DNA from: CAIKMD01 sp035552195
GTDB taxonomy: Bacteria; Pseudomonadota; Alphaproteobacteria; ATCC43930; CGMCC-115725
DNA: 64,000 nucleotides
Reading direction: 5' to 3'
NCBI GenBank assembly: GCA_035552195.1
Contig: DASZLU010000054.1
Span: 39,799-103,798 of the forward strand
Part shown: one piece after another, positions 16,652-25,384 of the stretch
Layout of the letters: each line of letters begins with the position of its first letter
How positions within the stretch are numbered: the first letter of the stretch is position 1
Notes under the pieces: model-generated
The model's database searches: none
Told to the model about the DNA's origin: nothing
What the model saw: only the letters and a program-made list of their open reading frames with translations
Translations under genes and position numbers: made by a program

Positions 16652-17608
16652 ATGGCGGCGATCCTGGTCACCGGCGCGGCGGGGCAGATCGGCTCCGAAT
16701 TGGTGGCGGCGCTGCGCCAGAAACACGGCGCGGCATCGGTGATCGCCAGCGACATCCGCATCCCCATGACGGCAGTGGCAGGCGCGGGACCGTTCGAGCC
16801 GCTCGATTGCACGCGGCCGGAGCAAGTGCAGGAGGCGGTGCGCCGTCACGGCATTACGACGATCTATCACCTAGCTGCGTTGCTCTCCGCCGTCGCCGAG
16901 GAACGGCCGCAGGCAGCTTGGTCGCTCAATATCGGCGGCCTTTACACCCTGCTGGAAACAGCACGGCAATATCGCTGCGCCGTCTTCTTCCCGAGCTCGA
17001 TCGGCGCTTTCGGTCCGACGACACCGCGCGATCGCGTGCCTCAAGACACGGTGCAGCGCCCGACGACGATGTACGGCGTCACGAAAGTCACCGGCGAGAT
17101 GCTGTGCGATTACTATGCGCGGCGCTTCGGCCTCGATGTGCGTGGCGTGCGCTTCCCGGGTCTTATCTCGCATGTCGCCCCGCCGGGCGGCGGCACCACC
17201 GACTACGCAGTCGAGATTTTCTACCAGGCGATCCGCTATCGGCACTACACTTGCTTCCTTCGGCCTGATACGACGCTGGATATGATGTATATGCCGGACG
17301 CGATCCGCGCCGCGATGGAAGTGATGGCGGCCGATCCGATGAAGCTGATGCATCGCAACTCCTTCAACATCGCAGCGATGAATTTCAGCCCGGCTCAGCT
17401 TGCCGACGCTATTCGTCAGCACATCCCTAATTTCCAGATCGATTACGAGATCGATCCAGCACGCCAGGCGATCGCCGACAGTTGGCCGCGTTCCGTCGAC
17501 GACAGCGCCGCGCGGCAGGAATGGGGCTGGGCGCCGCGCTACGATCTCGCTTCGACGACCAAAGACATGCTCGCCACCTTAAGCGCGAGATTGAAGCCGG
17601 CACGTTGA
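16652..17608 (+). CDS. L-threonine 3-dehydrogenase, short-chain (GalE-like) type
   Basis: NAD-dependent epimerase-fold protein of 318 residues. The Rossmann motif TGAAGQIG lies at residues 7-14, and the catalytic YxxxK is YGVTK (141-145). The segments YHLAALLSAVAEERP and FRGxxx-like VRFPGLISHVAPPGGGTTDYAV are typical of the SDR-type threonine dehydrogenases rather than sugar epimerases. It oxidises L-threonine to 2-amino-3-oxobutyrate. The assignment is strongly supported by the next gene, kbl, 28 bases downstream, whose product uses that unstable compound. The upstream Ldh-type gene ends 4 bases before it. Confidence 0.92.
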   Translation: MAAILVTGAAGQIGSELVAALRQKHGAASVIASDIRIPMTAVAGAGPFEPLDCTRPEQVQEAVRRHGITTIYHLAALLSAVAEERPQAAWSLNIGGLYTLLETARQYRCAVFFPSSIGAFGPTTPRDRVPQDTVQRPTTMYGVTKVTGEMLCDYYARRFGLDVRGVRFPGLISHVAPPGGGTTDYAVEIFYQAIRYRHYTCFLRPDTTLDMMYMPDAIRAAMEVMAADPMKLMHRNSFNIAAMNFSPAQLADAIRQHIPNFQIDYEIDPARQAIADSWPRSVDDSAARQEWGWAPRYDLASTTKDMLATLSARLKPAR

Positions 17609-17636
17609 GTCGACGCTGAAATTCGAGGAGTGCGCC

Positions 17637-18860
17637 ATGCCGCTTGACCGGTTGCAACAGACGCTGCGCGCGGAACTGGCCAAACTCGACAGCGAGGGAA
17701 GACGCAAAGGCGCAGAGACCACAATCGCCGGCGTGCTGCCCGCGAAAGACGGCAAAGGCCCGCGCTATCTGATCGCCGGCTCCGGCGACAAGCCATTCCT
17801 GCGCATGAACGCCAACAACTATCTCGGCCTGTCGCTGCAGCAGGCCGTGATCGCCGCCGAAGACGAAGGCGTGCGCCGCTTCGGCACGGGTCCGGGCGCG
17901 GTGCGTTTTATCGGCGGCACCTGGGCGTCGCATCTTTTGCTCGAGCAGCGTCTCTCTGCCTTTCACCGGCGCGATGGCGCGATCGCTTTTAGCTCCGCCT
18001 ATGCCGCGATGATGGGCACGTTACCGAGCCTCGTTACGCCCGAGACGGCAGTAATCAGCGACGCGCTCAACCACAATTGCATCATCAACGCGATCCGGCT
18101 GGCGCGGCCGCAACAGCGCTTCGTCTATCCGCATCTCGATCTCGCCGCGCTGGAACAGCAGCTTGATGAGGCCGCAGCAACCTGCAAGCGCGCGATCGTC
18201 GTCACCGACGGCATCTTCAGCATGCGCGGCGATCACGCACCGCTTGATGCGATTGCCGCCCTTACGCAGAAATACGATACGCGTTTCGCCGAGAACGTGC
18301 TGCTGCTGGTCGATGACTCGCACGGCGTCGGCGCGTTCGGCGCGACCGGGCGCGGCAGCGAGGAAATGACCGGCGGCACGGCCGATATTCTCGTCGGCAC
18401 ACTGGGCAAGGCCTTCGGCGTCAATGGCGGCTATGTCACGGCGAGCGCGGCGGTGATTGACTATCTGCGCGAGACCTCGCCTCTTTATGTCTATTCCAAC
18501 CCGATCGCGCCCGGCGAAGCCGCCGCTGCGGCGACCGCGGTGGCGCTGGTCGATAGCGAGGCCGGTCGCGCCAAACTCGCGCATCTTCAAGCCATGACCA
18601 CGCGGTTTCGCGACGGGCTCAAAAAGTTGAAACTTGAAACCATTGCCGGCGCGCATCCGATCGTGCCGCTGATGGTGCGCGAGTCGGCGCGGACGGCGGC
18701 GTTGGTGAAGCACCTGTTCGGCAGCGGCATCCTGGCGACAGGCCTCAATTTCCCGGTCGTGCCGCGCCGCGACGAGGAAATCCGTTTCCAGATATGCGCC
18801 GATCACACGCCTGCGGATATCGACGAGGCGCTGGGTGTGATCGCGACTTTCCGCGCTTAG
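17637..18860 (+). CDS. kbl: Glycine C-acetyltransferase (2-amino-3-ketobutyrate CoA ligase)
   Basis: PLP enzyme of the alpha-oxoamine synthase family, 407 residues. It cleaves 2-amino-3-oxobutyrate with CoA to glycine and acetyl-CoA. The substrate loop NANNYLGLS is at 59-67, SDALNHNCIINAIRL at 141-155, DGIFSMRGDHAPL near 191, VDDSHGVGAFG near 226, and the PLP lysine is K258 in GTLGKAFG. The start follows AGGAG at the proper distance. Kbl plus the upstream threonine dehydrogenase is the standard two-enzyme threonine-to-glycine route; the glycine could be used by the glycine cleavage system whose gcvT lies at the left edge. Length and motifs are fully normal. Confidence 0.96.
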   Translation: MPLDRLQQTLRAELAKLDSEGRRKGAETTIAGVLPAKDGKGPRYLIAGSGDKPFLRMNANNYLGLSLQQAVIAAEDEGVRRFGTGPGAVRFIGGTWASHLLLEQRLSAFHRRDGAIAFSSAYAAMMGTLPSLVTPETAVISDALNHNCIINAIRLARPQQRFVYPHLDLAALEQQLDEAAATCKRAIVVTDGIFSMRGDHAPLDAIAALTQKYDTRFAENVLLLVDDSHGVGAFGATGRGSEEMTGGTADILVGTLGKAFGVNGGYVTASAAVIDYLRETSPLYVYSNPIAPGEAAAAATAVALVDSEAGRAKLAHLQAMTTRFRDGLKKLKLETIAGAHPIVPLMVRESARTAALVKHLFGSGILATGLNFPVVPRRDEEIRFQICADHTPADIDEALGVIATFRA

Positions 18861-18951
18861 GACTCACGGGCACCGGCTGGGTGCTGGTACAATCCTTGCT
18901 TACTTCCTCGGCGAACAAAATCACCGGGTGAACAACGCGGGAGAAGCGGGC

Positions 18952-21900
18952 ATGTATTTTGACCGGCGCCTGTGGGAACTGACACGCGGCCTGCGCGGCC
19001 GCATCGTCGCCACAATCCTCATCGGACTTCTCGCCTCCCTCGTCGGCATCTCGCGCTTCGTGCTGCTCGGCATGCTGATCGCCGGCGTCTTCCAAGGCGC
19101 GGCTGTCGCATCGCTCATGCCCTTGGCACTCGCGGTTGCGCTTGCCGTGATCCTGCGCGGTGCCATGGAGCATGCGCGCACCATGGTCGCGAACCGCACC
19201 GCGGCCGAAGTACAGCAAGCGCTGCGCGGGAAACTCTACGACAAGATCGCCGCGCTGGGTCCGTCTTGGTTCGCCAATGAACGTACCGGCGGTCATGTGC
19301 AATCGGTCGTCGACGGCGTCGAACAATTGCAGATCTTCTTCGGTCGCTACGTGCCGCAAATGACGGTCGCGGCCCTAACGCCGATCTTGATCTTCGCGAT
19401 CATCGCCTGGTGGGACGTGACGGTCGCCTCGGTGTTGCTTGTCGCGGCGATCGTCGGCCTCTTCGCGCCGATCGCCTTCCGCGCGATGGATACGAGCGCC
19501 AGCCGCAACCGCAACGTCTCGTTCCGCGCCTTCAGCGCCGAATTCCTCGATGCGATCCAGGGCCTTGCCACCCTCAAAGCCTTTGGCCAGAGCCGCGCCT
19601 ATGGCATCCAGCTCGCCGACAAGGCGCGCAAGCTGTCGAACACGACGATGTGGCTGCTGACCACCGGGCTGATGACGCGCGGCGTCATCGATGTCGCGAT
19701 CGCGTTCGGCGCCGCCGGCGCACTGGCGCTCGGCGCCTATCGCGTGACGCACGGCGAGATGAGCCTCCAAGCGCTGCTCATCGTGTTGATGGCGGGCACC
19801 GAGATTTTCCGGCCTTTACGCGATTTCCGCGGCGTGTTGCATGAAGGCATGATCGGCCAAGCAGCCGGCATCGCGATCAACGAGTTGCTGAGCACGCCGG
19901 TCGAACAGCGCCAAGCCACTGTGACCGCGCCGCAAACACTCGCGCCGACCGTCGACTTCGCAAACGTGCGTTTTTCCTATCCAGGGGGGCGCGGTATCGC
20001 ACTGGACGGCGTGTCGTTCAGCCTCTCTGCCGGCGAGCGCGTCGGTGTTGTCGGCCCGAGCGGCTCGGGCAAATCGACCATCGCCCGCCTGCTGCTGCAG
20101 CTCTACACGGCGCAGGAAGGCGTGGTGAAGGTCGGCGGCATCGATATCCGTGCCCTCGATCCCGACCGTGTGCGCGAGCAGATCGCCGTCGTGCAGCAGG
20201 ACACCTATCTTTTCCATGGTACGATCGAAGACAATCTGCGCCTCGGCAAACAGAACGCGACGCAGAGCGAGCTCGAGGCAGCCGCGCGTGCTGCCGATGC
20301 GCATGATTTCATCGCCGGCCTGCCGCACGGGTATCGAACAATCATCGGCGAGCGCGGCGCGCGGCTCTCCGGCGGCCAGCGTCAGCGCATCGCCATCGCG
20401 CGGGCGCTGCTGCGCAACGCGCCGATCCTGATCCTCGATGAAGCCATGTCCTCGGTCGATGCCGAGACCGAGGCGACGATCCAGAAGGCGCTCGATCGGC
20501 TGATGGCCGGGCGCACCGTGCTCGTTCTGGCGCATCGCCTTTCCAGCGTGATCGGAACCGATCGCATTCTCGTCGTCGAGCAGGGCCGCATCGTCGAGAG
20601 CGGCAGCCACGACGTGCTGATCCGCCGCGACGGCGCCTATCGCCGCCTGATGGGCGCGCAGGCCGATGAGCGCGAAACCTATACCGGCGTGCTGGCCGAG
20701 CATGCGGCCGAAGATGAGTTGGCGACCGAAGAACTCACCGAGATCGAGGATGACGGCGAGGAAGCGGATTCGATCCTGCGTGTCGACAAGCTGCCTTGGG
20801 GGAAGACGCTCGGCTGGCTGGGCGCGCTGATTGCACCGTGGTGGCGCCGCCTCGGCATCACCATGAGCTGCGGCATCGGCCGCGTCATCACCTTCATCAG
20901 CGTCGGCGTTTTCTCGTCGCTTGCCGTGGCCGCGGTGAAGCATGGCGGCGATTACTGGACTCCGCTCTCCGTGTTGCTGATCGTCGCGCCGATCTCGGGC
21001 GTGCTCGCCTGGTGCGAGACGTGGCTGGCGCATGATATGGCCTATCGTCTTCTCGCCGAAATGCGTATCGATCTCTTCAACAAGCTCGATACGCTGGCCC
21101 CGGCCTATCTGCTCCGCCGCCGTTCGGGCGATCTCGTCAGCCTGGCGACCCAGGACGTCGAGACGGTCGAATCCTTCTTCGCGCACACCATCACCCCATC
21201 GATCGTCGCCGTGCTGATCCCCGCCGCGATCCTCTTGACCCTCGCCTGGTTCGCCTGGCCGACGGCGCTCGTCCTATTGCCGTTCCTGCTTTATGTCGCC
21301 GTAACGCCGGTCTTCGTGCGGCGGCGCATCGATCGTCTCGGCGCTGCGGCGCGCGAAGGCCTCGGCCGCATGACGGCGCATATCACCGATACGATCCAAG
21401 GCCTGTCGGAGCTCGTCTCGTTCCAGGCGCTCGGCCATCGCGGCGCCGACTTCCAGCGCATTGTCGGCGATTATCATGCGCTGCGCCTGATTCTCTATCG
21501 TGACCTCTCGCTGCAATCGGCGCTGCTCGAAGTGGCGACCGGCCTCGGCGGACTTTGCGTCGCACTGACTGGCGCCTATCTCGCGGCGAGTGGCCGGCTC
21601 GATCCGACGATGCTGCCCCTGCTGACCTTGCTCGCGATCGCGGCATTCCTTCCGGTCTCCGAGATCGCCTATGTCAGCCGCCAGCTCGCCGACACTTTCG
21701 CCTCGGCGCATCGCTTGCAAAAGGTACATAGCGAGAAAGTGCCGGTGATCGATGGACTTTTGACGCCGCTCGCCCCTGCGCGCGGTGGGTCGTCGATCCG
21801 GCTCGATCACGTCAACTTCACCTATCCGGGCCGTCAGCGCGCCGCCCTCAGCGACCTCAGCCTGGACGTACCTCCGGGCGCGACCCTCGCCTTGGTCGGG

Positions 21901-22533
21901 CCGTCGGGTTCGGGCAAGACGACTTTGGGCAATCTGCTGCTGCGCTTCTGGGATCCGGGCACCGGTGCGATCACGCTCGACAACATCGACCTCAAGCAAT
22001 ATCAGCTCGATCATCTGCGCGGCCGCATCGCGCTGGTCGCGCAAGACACCTATCTCTTCAATACGAGCCTGCGCGCCAACGTCCTGATCGCGCGGCCAGA
22101 GGCGAGCGAAGCCGAGGTAAGCCAAGCGATCGAGCGCGCGGCCCTCGCCGATTTCATCGCCACCCTGCCCGAAGGTCTCGGGACCAAGGTCGGCGAGCGC
22201 GGCGTCCAGCTCTCCGGTGGACAACGCCAACGGGTCGCGATCGCGCGCGCCTTCCTCAAGAACGCGCCGGTGCTGATCCTCGACGAGGCGACCTCACATC
22301 TCGACGCGGTGAGCGAAGCGCAGGTGCGCGCCGCGCTCGAAGCGCTGATGCAGGAGCGCACGACCATCGTCATCGCGCATCGCCTGTCGACGATCCGCGA
22401 CGCAAGCATGATCGCTGTGCTTGACCGCGGCCGGCTCGTCGAAACCGGCACGCATGATGGGTTGATCGCGCGTGGCGGGCTCTATGCCGAGCTGGTCGAG
22501 CACCAACTCGGCCTGAGCCGAGCGGCGGAGTGA
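18952..22533 (+). CDS. Double-length ABC exporter, CydD-CydC-like fusion
   Basis: One polypeptide of about 1193 residues holding two complete ABC exporter halves (membrane domain + ATPase, twice). The first Walker A GPSGSGKS is at about 368 and its LSGGQRQR at about 472; the second Walker A GPSGSGKT is at 983 and LSGGQRQR at about 1087. Both ATP sites look intact (ILDEAMSSVDAET and ILDEATSHLDAVS). An acidic linker (DDGEEADS) joins the halves. The first half resembles CydD (QSVVDGVEQLQIFFGRYVPQ), the second CydC/other type-IV exporters, so it may export a thiol or haem-related compound, but cydAB is not nearby. I prefer the ATG at 18952, preceded by GGGAGAAG, over the GTG at 18928. Confidence 0.9.
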   Translation: MYFDRRLWELTRGLRGRIVATILIGLLASLVGISRFVLLGMLIAGVFQGAAVASLMPLALAVALAVILRGAMEHARTMVANRTAAEVQQALRGKLYDKIAALGPSWFANERTGGHVQSVVDGVEQLQIFFGRYVPQMTVAALTPILIFAIIAWWDVTVASVLLVAAIVGLFAPIAFRAMDTSASRNRNVSFRAFSAEFLDAIQGLATLKAFGQSRAYGIQLADKARKLSNTTMWLLTTGLMTRGVIDVAIAFGAAGALALGAYRVTHGEMSLQALLIVLMAGTEIFRPLRDFRGVLHEGMIGQAAGIAINELLSTPVEQRQATVTAPQTLAPTVDFANVRFSYPGGRGIALDGVSFSLSAGERVGVVGPSGSGKSTIARLLLQLYTAQEGVVKVGGIDIRALDPDRVREQIAVVQQDTYLFHGTIEDNLRLGKQNATQSELEAAARAADAHDFIAGLPHGYRTIIGERGARLSGGQRQRIAIARALLRNAPILILDEAMSSVDAETEATIQKALDRLMAGRTVLVLAHRLSSVIGTDRILVVEQGRIVESGSHDVLIRRDGAYRRLMGAQADERETYTGVLAEHAAEDELATEELTEIEDDGEEADSILRVDKLPWGKTLGWLGALIAPWWRRLGITMSCGIGRVITFISVGVFSSLAVAAVKHGGDYWTPLSVLLIVAPISGVLAWCETWLAHDMAYRLLAEMRIDLFNKLDTLAPAYLLRRRSGDLVSLATQDVETVESFFAHTITPSIVAVLIPAAILLTLAWFAWPTALVLLPFLLYVAVTPVFVRRRIDRLGAAAREGLGRMTAHITDTIQGLSELVSFQALGHRGADFQRIVGDYHALRLILYRDLSLQSALLEVATGLGGLCVALTGAYLAASGRLDPTMLPLLTLLAIAAFLPVSEIAYVSRQLADTFASAHRLQKVHSEKVPVIDGLLTPLAPARGGSSIRLDHVNFTYPGRQRAALSDLSLDVPPGATLALVGPSGSGKTTLGNLLLRFWDPGTGAITLDNIDLKQYQLDHLRGRIALVAQDTYLFNTSLRANVLIARPEASEAEVSQAIERAALADFIATLPEGLGTKVGERGVQLSGGQRQRVAIARAFLKNAPVLILDEATSHLDAVSEAQVRAALEALMQERTTIVIAHRLSTIRDASMIAVLDRGRLVETGTHDGLIARGGLYAELVEHQLGLSRAAE

Positions 22534-22564
22534 TCCGCGTAGCGTCGCGGGAAGAAAGTCAAAA

Positions 22565-23518
22565 CTATTTCGGGAGAAACTCTTCGGTGTAGAGCGCCTT
22601 GGGGTTGTCGGGCAGCTTGTCGAGCACACCGACATCGAGGAAAGACTGCATCGTCGCGGCCATTGCCTTCTCGTCGAAGCGGCCGTGATCGGTGAGGGCC
22701 GGCGTCTCGAGGGCGTAGACCTTATCCGCGATGGCGGGCGACAATTTGGTCACCGGCTCGGTCAGCCGCAGGGTTTCGGCCTTGTTCGCCTTCATATAGG
22801 CGATTGTCTCGAACCACCCCGCGAGGAAGCGGCGGAGCGCATCGGGATGATCCTTGATGAAATTGTCATGGGCGTAAATGATGTGGGTGATGAACACCTT
22901 CATATCGCCGAAGGTCATCAGCACCTGGCCCTGACCTTTCTCTTGCAGCAGATAAGCGCCTTCGACCGGGCCGACGATGGCGTCGACATTCTTCGTCAAC
23001 AGCCCCGCGACCTCGCTGGTCATCGAACCGATATAGGCGCGTTTGATGCCATCGGCGCCCCAGCCGTTGTCCCGCGAGAAAGCAAGCGCCAGCCACGAGG
23101 TCAGCGACGTCGGCGAGGTGACGCCGATCGTCTTGCCCTTGAGATCGGCCGGTTTGGCGATAGAGCCGTCGGAGCGGACGATGATCGCCATCTCGACCGG
23201 CGCGCCCGCAGCAACCGCGACAGCCTTCGCCGGCTCGCCTTTGGCGATGAAGGCGAGATCGGTATTGCCGGAGACGGTGACATCGACGGCATTGGCCGAC
23301 ATAGCTTCGCCAATCTTGCCGCCGCCGGCAAAGTTGAGCTTCTCGACCGTGAGACCGTGTTTTGCGAAGATGCCGGCGCCGTTACCGACATCGATCGGCG
23401 CGAACACGTAAGCGGTGCCCTCGGGCGTGCCGACACGAACATGGTCGTCGGCCTGCGCAGCAACGGCGAAGGCCGATAGGCCCGATACAACGAGCGAAAA
23501 CAGCAATCCGGTTCGCAT
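22565..23518 (-). CDS. ABC-type solute-binding protein, SsuA/ThiY (NMT1) type
   Basis: Periplasmic binding protein of 317 residues with a signal peptide ending AVAAQA (about residue 23). The body reads VGTPEGTAYVFAPIDVGNGAGIFAKHGLTVEKL, then GGGKIGEAMSANAVDVTVSG, the pattern of NMT1/SsuA-like proteins that bind sulfonates, nitriles, pyrimidine precursors or aromatic acids. Adjacent genes encode an exporter (convergent, 31 bases away) and a bicupin, and there is no ABC permease or ATPase of the matching type nearby, so it is an orphan. Ligand unknown. The minus-strand transcript is preceded by a palindromic repeat at 23549. Confidence 0.88.
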   Translation of the reverse strand: MRTGLLFSLVVSGLSAFAVAAQADDHVRVGTPEGTAYVFAPIDVGNGAGIFAKHGLTVEKLNFAGGGKIGEAMSANAVDVTVSGNTDLAFIAKGEPAKAVAVAAGAPVEMAIIVRSDGSIAKPADLKGKTIGVTSPTSLTSWLALAFSRDNGWGADGIKRAYIGSMTSEVAGLLTKNVDAIVGPVEGAYLLQEKGQGQVLMTFGDMKVFITHIIYAHDNFIKDHPDALRRFLAGWFETIAYMKANKAETLRLTEPVTKLSPAIADKVYALETPALTDHGRFDEKAMAATMQSFLDVGVLDKLPDNPKALYTEEFLPK

Positions 23519-23548
23519 GATTCCTCCCCATCATTCTTTTTTAACGTC

Positions 23549-23597
23549 ATGCCCGGACTTGTTCCGGGCATCCACGTCTCGGCACGAACTCGTGGAT
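23549..23597. repeat. Double-hairpin palindromic extragenic repeat
   Basis: ATGCCCGGA (23549-23557) pairs with TCCGGGCAT (23563-23571) around CTTGT, then ATCCACG (23570-23576) pairs with CGTGGAT (23591-23597). Same style and loop as the repeat at 2877. It fills the gap between the bicupin and binding-protein genes; the rest of that 168-base gap shows nothing else. Confidence 0.8.
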
Positions 23598-23686
23598 GGC
23601 CGGGGCTGGGCCGCGAGAGCGGCCAGACCCCCGGCCTTGACGATTAGAATAAGACGCCCCTATAGTCCCTATAGTAGAGCGCGCGC

Positions 23687-24586
23687 TTATTCCGCCGCGA
23701 CGCGTTCCTTGTCGCGCTGCCGGGCGGCAAACTCGCTCACCAACGGCAGCGAGATATAGAAGAAGGTCGCGCCCTTTTCCGACGCGAAAGCCTCGGTCTT
23801 CGCGCCGGGCGGCAGGTAGAGATACGTGCCCTCGCCCCATTCCTTGCCGTCGTAGCGGCACGAGCCTTCGACGAGGTAGCGGATCTCTGCTTCCGGATGC
23901 GTTTGCGCCGGCAAGGTCGCGCCGGGCAGCAAACGGAAGAAACCCATGCCGGTACGCATTTCGTTGAAGGTGCCGAGATGCTTGGTCTCGATGCCGGGCC
24001 GGGCCCGATCCGGCAGCCAGCTATAGAATTGCGGCTGCATCATCACCGGCGTGCGATAGCGGCCTTTCGGGAAGGCAAGCTTCTTGCCTTCATGCTCTTC
24101 CCAGATCGCGACGTAGGAATCCTTGTTCTTCTTGCCGCCCGACGGCGTCGTGCCGCGATAGATGCCGTCCTGGAACACCGCGCCTGCCGCGATCATCTTC
24201 TGATAGGTTGCGTTCATTTCTTCATTCGACAAGAGATGCTCGCCGCTCGCCCCCTGGAACTGCAGCACCAAGGTCACGCATTCGCCCTTCTGCGCTTGCG
24301 GGCCGTAATAGGCGCCTTCCGGGAAGTAGCCGATCTCGCCCGGCCCGAGATCGCCATAGCCGGTGCTCTGCACGCCGGTCAGCGTGTAACGGATCTGATC
24401 GAAATTATGCCGATGGCGCGGCGTGAAATAACCGTCGGGGACGACCGAGAGCGAGCATTCGATGGTGATGCCGGGCACACCGCTCTCGAGTGGCAGACGC
24501 TTGCGCCGGATCATGTTGACCCGGCCGCGCTGCACGCTCTCCAGATCGAGTTGGTTAGTATCGAGAATCGTGATGCCCGAAGTCAT
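23687..24586 (-). CDS. Two-domain cupin (bicupin) protein
   Basis: Protein of 299 residues with two cupin folds. The first has PDGYFTPRHRHNFDQIRYTLTG, carrying the HxH pair and a later partner, and PGEIGYFPEGAYYGPQ; the second has PGATLPAQTHPEAEIRYLVEG and TYLYLPPGAKTEAFAS. At least the first domain could bind a metal. It overlaps the upstream GntR gene by ATGA, so the two are translated together. The gene pair suggests a GntR-controlled dioxygenase or isomerase acting on a small organic acid, but no specific member of the family can be named. Confidence 0.85.
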   Translation of the reverse strand: MTSGITILDTNQLDLESVQRGRVNMIRRKRLPLESGVPGITIECSLSVVPDGYFTPRHRHNFDQIRYTLTGVQSTGYGDLGPGEIGYFPEGAYYGPQAQKGECVTLVLQFQGASGEHLLSNEEMNATYQKMIAAGAVFQDGIYRGTTPSGGKKNKDSYVAIWEEHEGKKLAFPKGRYRTPVMMQPQFYSWLPDRARPGIETKHLGTFNEMRTGMGFFRLLPGATLPAQTHPEAEIRYLVEGSCRYDGKEWGEGTYLYLPPGAKTEAFASEKGATFFYISLPLVSEFAARQRDKERVAAE

Positions 24587-25347
24587 GAACGTCTCCTCTT
24601 TGATGATTTTGCCTGGGATAATTTCGATCGCGCTGATGGTGATCGGCGCTTATCGGCTTTGGCCCGCGAGGGCAGCAAGCTGAGACCGAGCTCAGCCATC
24701 TGTTGCTCGGTAATCGAGCGGATGGTTTTACGCGCAACTTCGGCCTTGCCCGCGACGATCGCTTCGATCAGCGTTTCGGCCGGGCGTACGAGCGCCTTGG
24801 GATCGGCGGCACGGCGCGCCGCCTCATTCAGATAAAGCCGCGAGCGGCCGGCGACGCGCTGCCAGACCAGGGCAATCTCGCGATTTCCCGAAGCCTCGAT
24901 CAGCCAGAACATGAGGTGGCCCGGCGCCGGCAATTGCGGCACGATCGAGTCACGCCGGACCTGTTCCAGCAATGCCGGAACGGCGGCAAGCGCCGCCGCG
25001 TCGTGGCGCAAGGCGGCCAACTCGGCCGCGGTTTCGAGGAGTGCGAGGCGCAGTTGAAACAGCGCGACGATCTCCGGCTCGCTCAGCGCGACGACGCGGA
25101 TGCCGCAGTAAGGAACGCGCTCGAGCAAGCCTTCGGCAACGAGAAGCTGCAACGCCTCGCGCACCGGCCCGTTGGAGAGGCCGAATTCATCGCGCAGCCC
25201 AGCCTCGCGGATCCATTGCTGTGGACGATAAGCGCCGCTCCACAGCCGCTCGCGCAGCACACCGGCGAGCCATTCGGCCCGGCCGGCGGGCGCGACAGGC
25301 GCATTCCGGGTCTCGGGCTCGGCGGCGAAAGCGAGGGCACTATCCAT
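24583..25347 (-). CDS. GntR family transcriptional regulator (FCD-like)
   Basis: DNA-binding regulator of 254 residues. The winged helix region reads QWIREAGLRDEFGLSNGPVREALQLLVAEGLL, with the GntR hallmark (S)xxPVREAL. The rest is an all-helical effector domain of the FCD/VanR type (LFQLRLALLETAAELAAL). The tail is basic and probably disordered. The start codon at 25347 directly abuts an operator-like palindrome and has no ribosome site, so the mRNA is probably leaderless or nearly so. It is co-translated with the downstream bicupin through an ATGA overlap. Confidence 0.88.
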   Translation of the reverse strand: MDSALAFAAEPETRNAPVAPAGRAEWLAGVLRERLWSGAYRPQQWIREAGLRDEFGLSNGPVREALQLLVAEGLLERVPYCGIRVVALSEPEIVALFQLRLALLETAAELAALRHDAAALAAVPALLEQVRRDSIVPQLPAPGHLMFWLIEASGNREIALVWQRVAGRSRLYLNEAARRAADPKALVRPAETLIEAIVAGKAEVARKTIRSITEQQMAELGLSLLPSRAKADKRRSPSARSKLSQAKSSKRRRS

Positions 25348-25384
25348 AGATTATGAATTATTAATAATCTGAGGCCGCCGTCAA
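25348..25384 (-). promoter_or_regulatory. Promoter-operator of the GntR-bicupin operon
   Basis: Inverted repeat AGATTAT (25348-25354) and ATAATCT (25364-25370), 9-base spacer, touching the GntR start codon. On the minus strand TTGACG (25384-25379) and AATAAT (25362-25357) form a sigma70-type promoter with 16-base spacing; transcription would begin at or within a few bases of the ATG. Likely autoregulatory. Confidence 0.55.
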
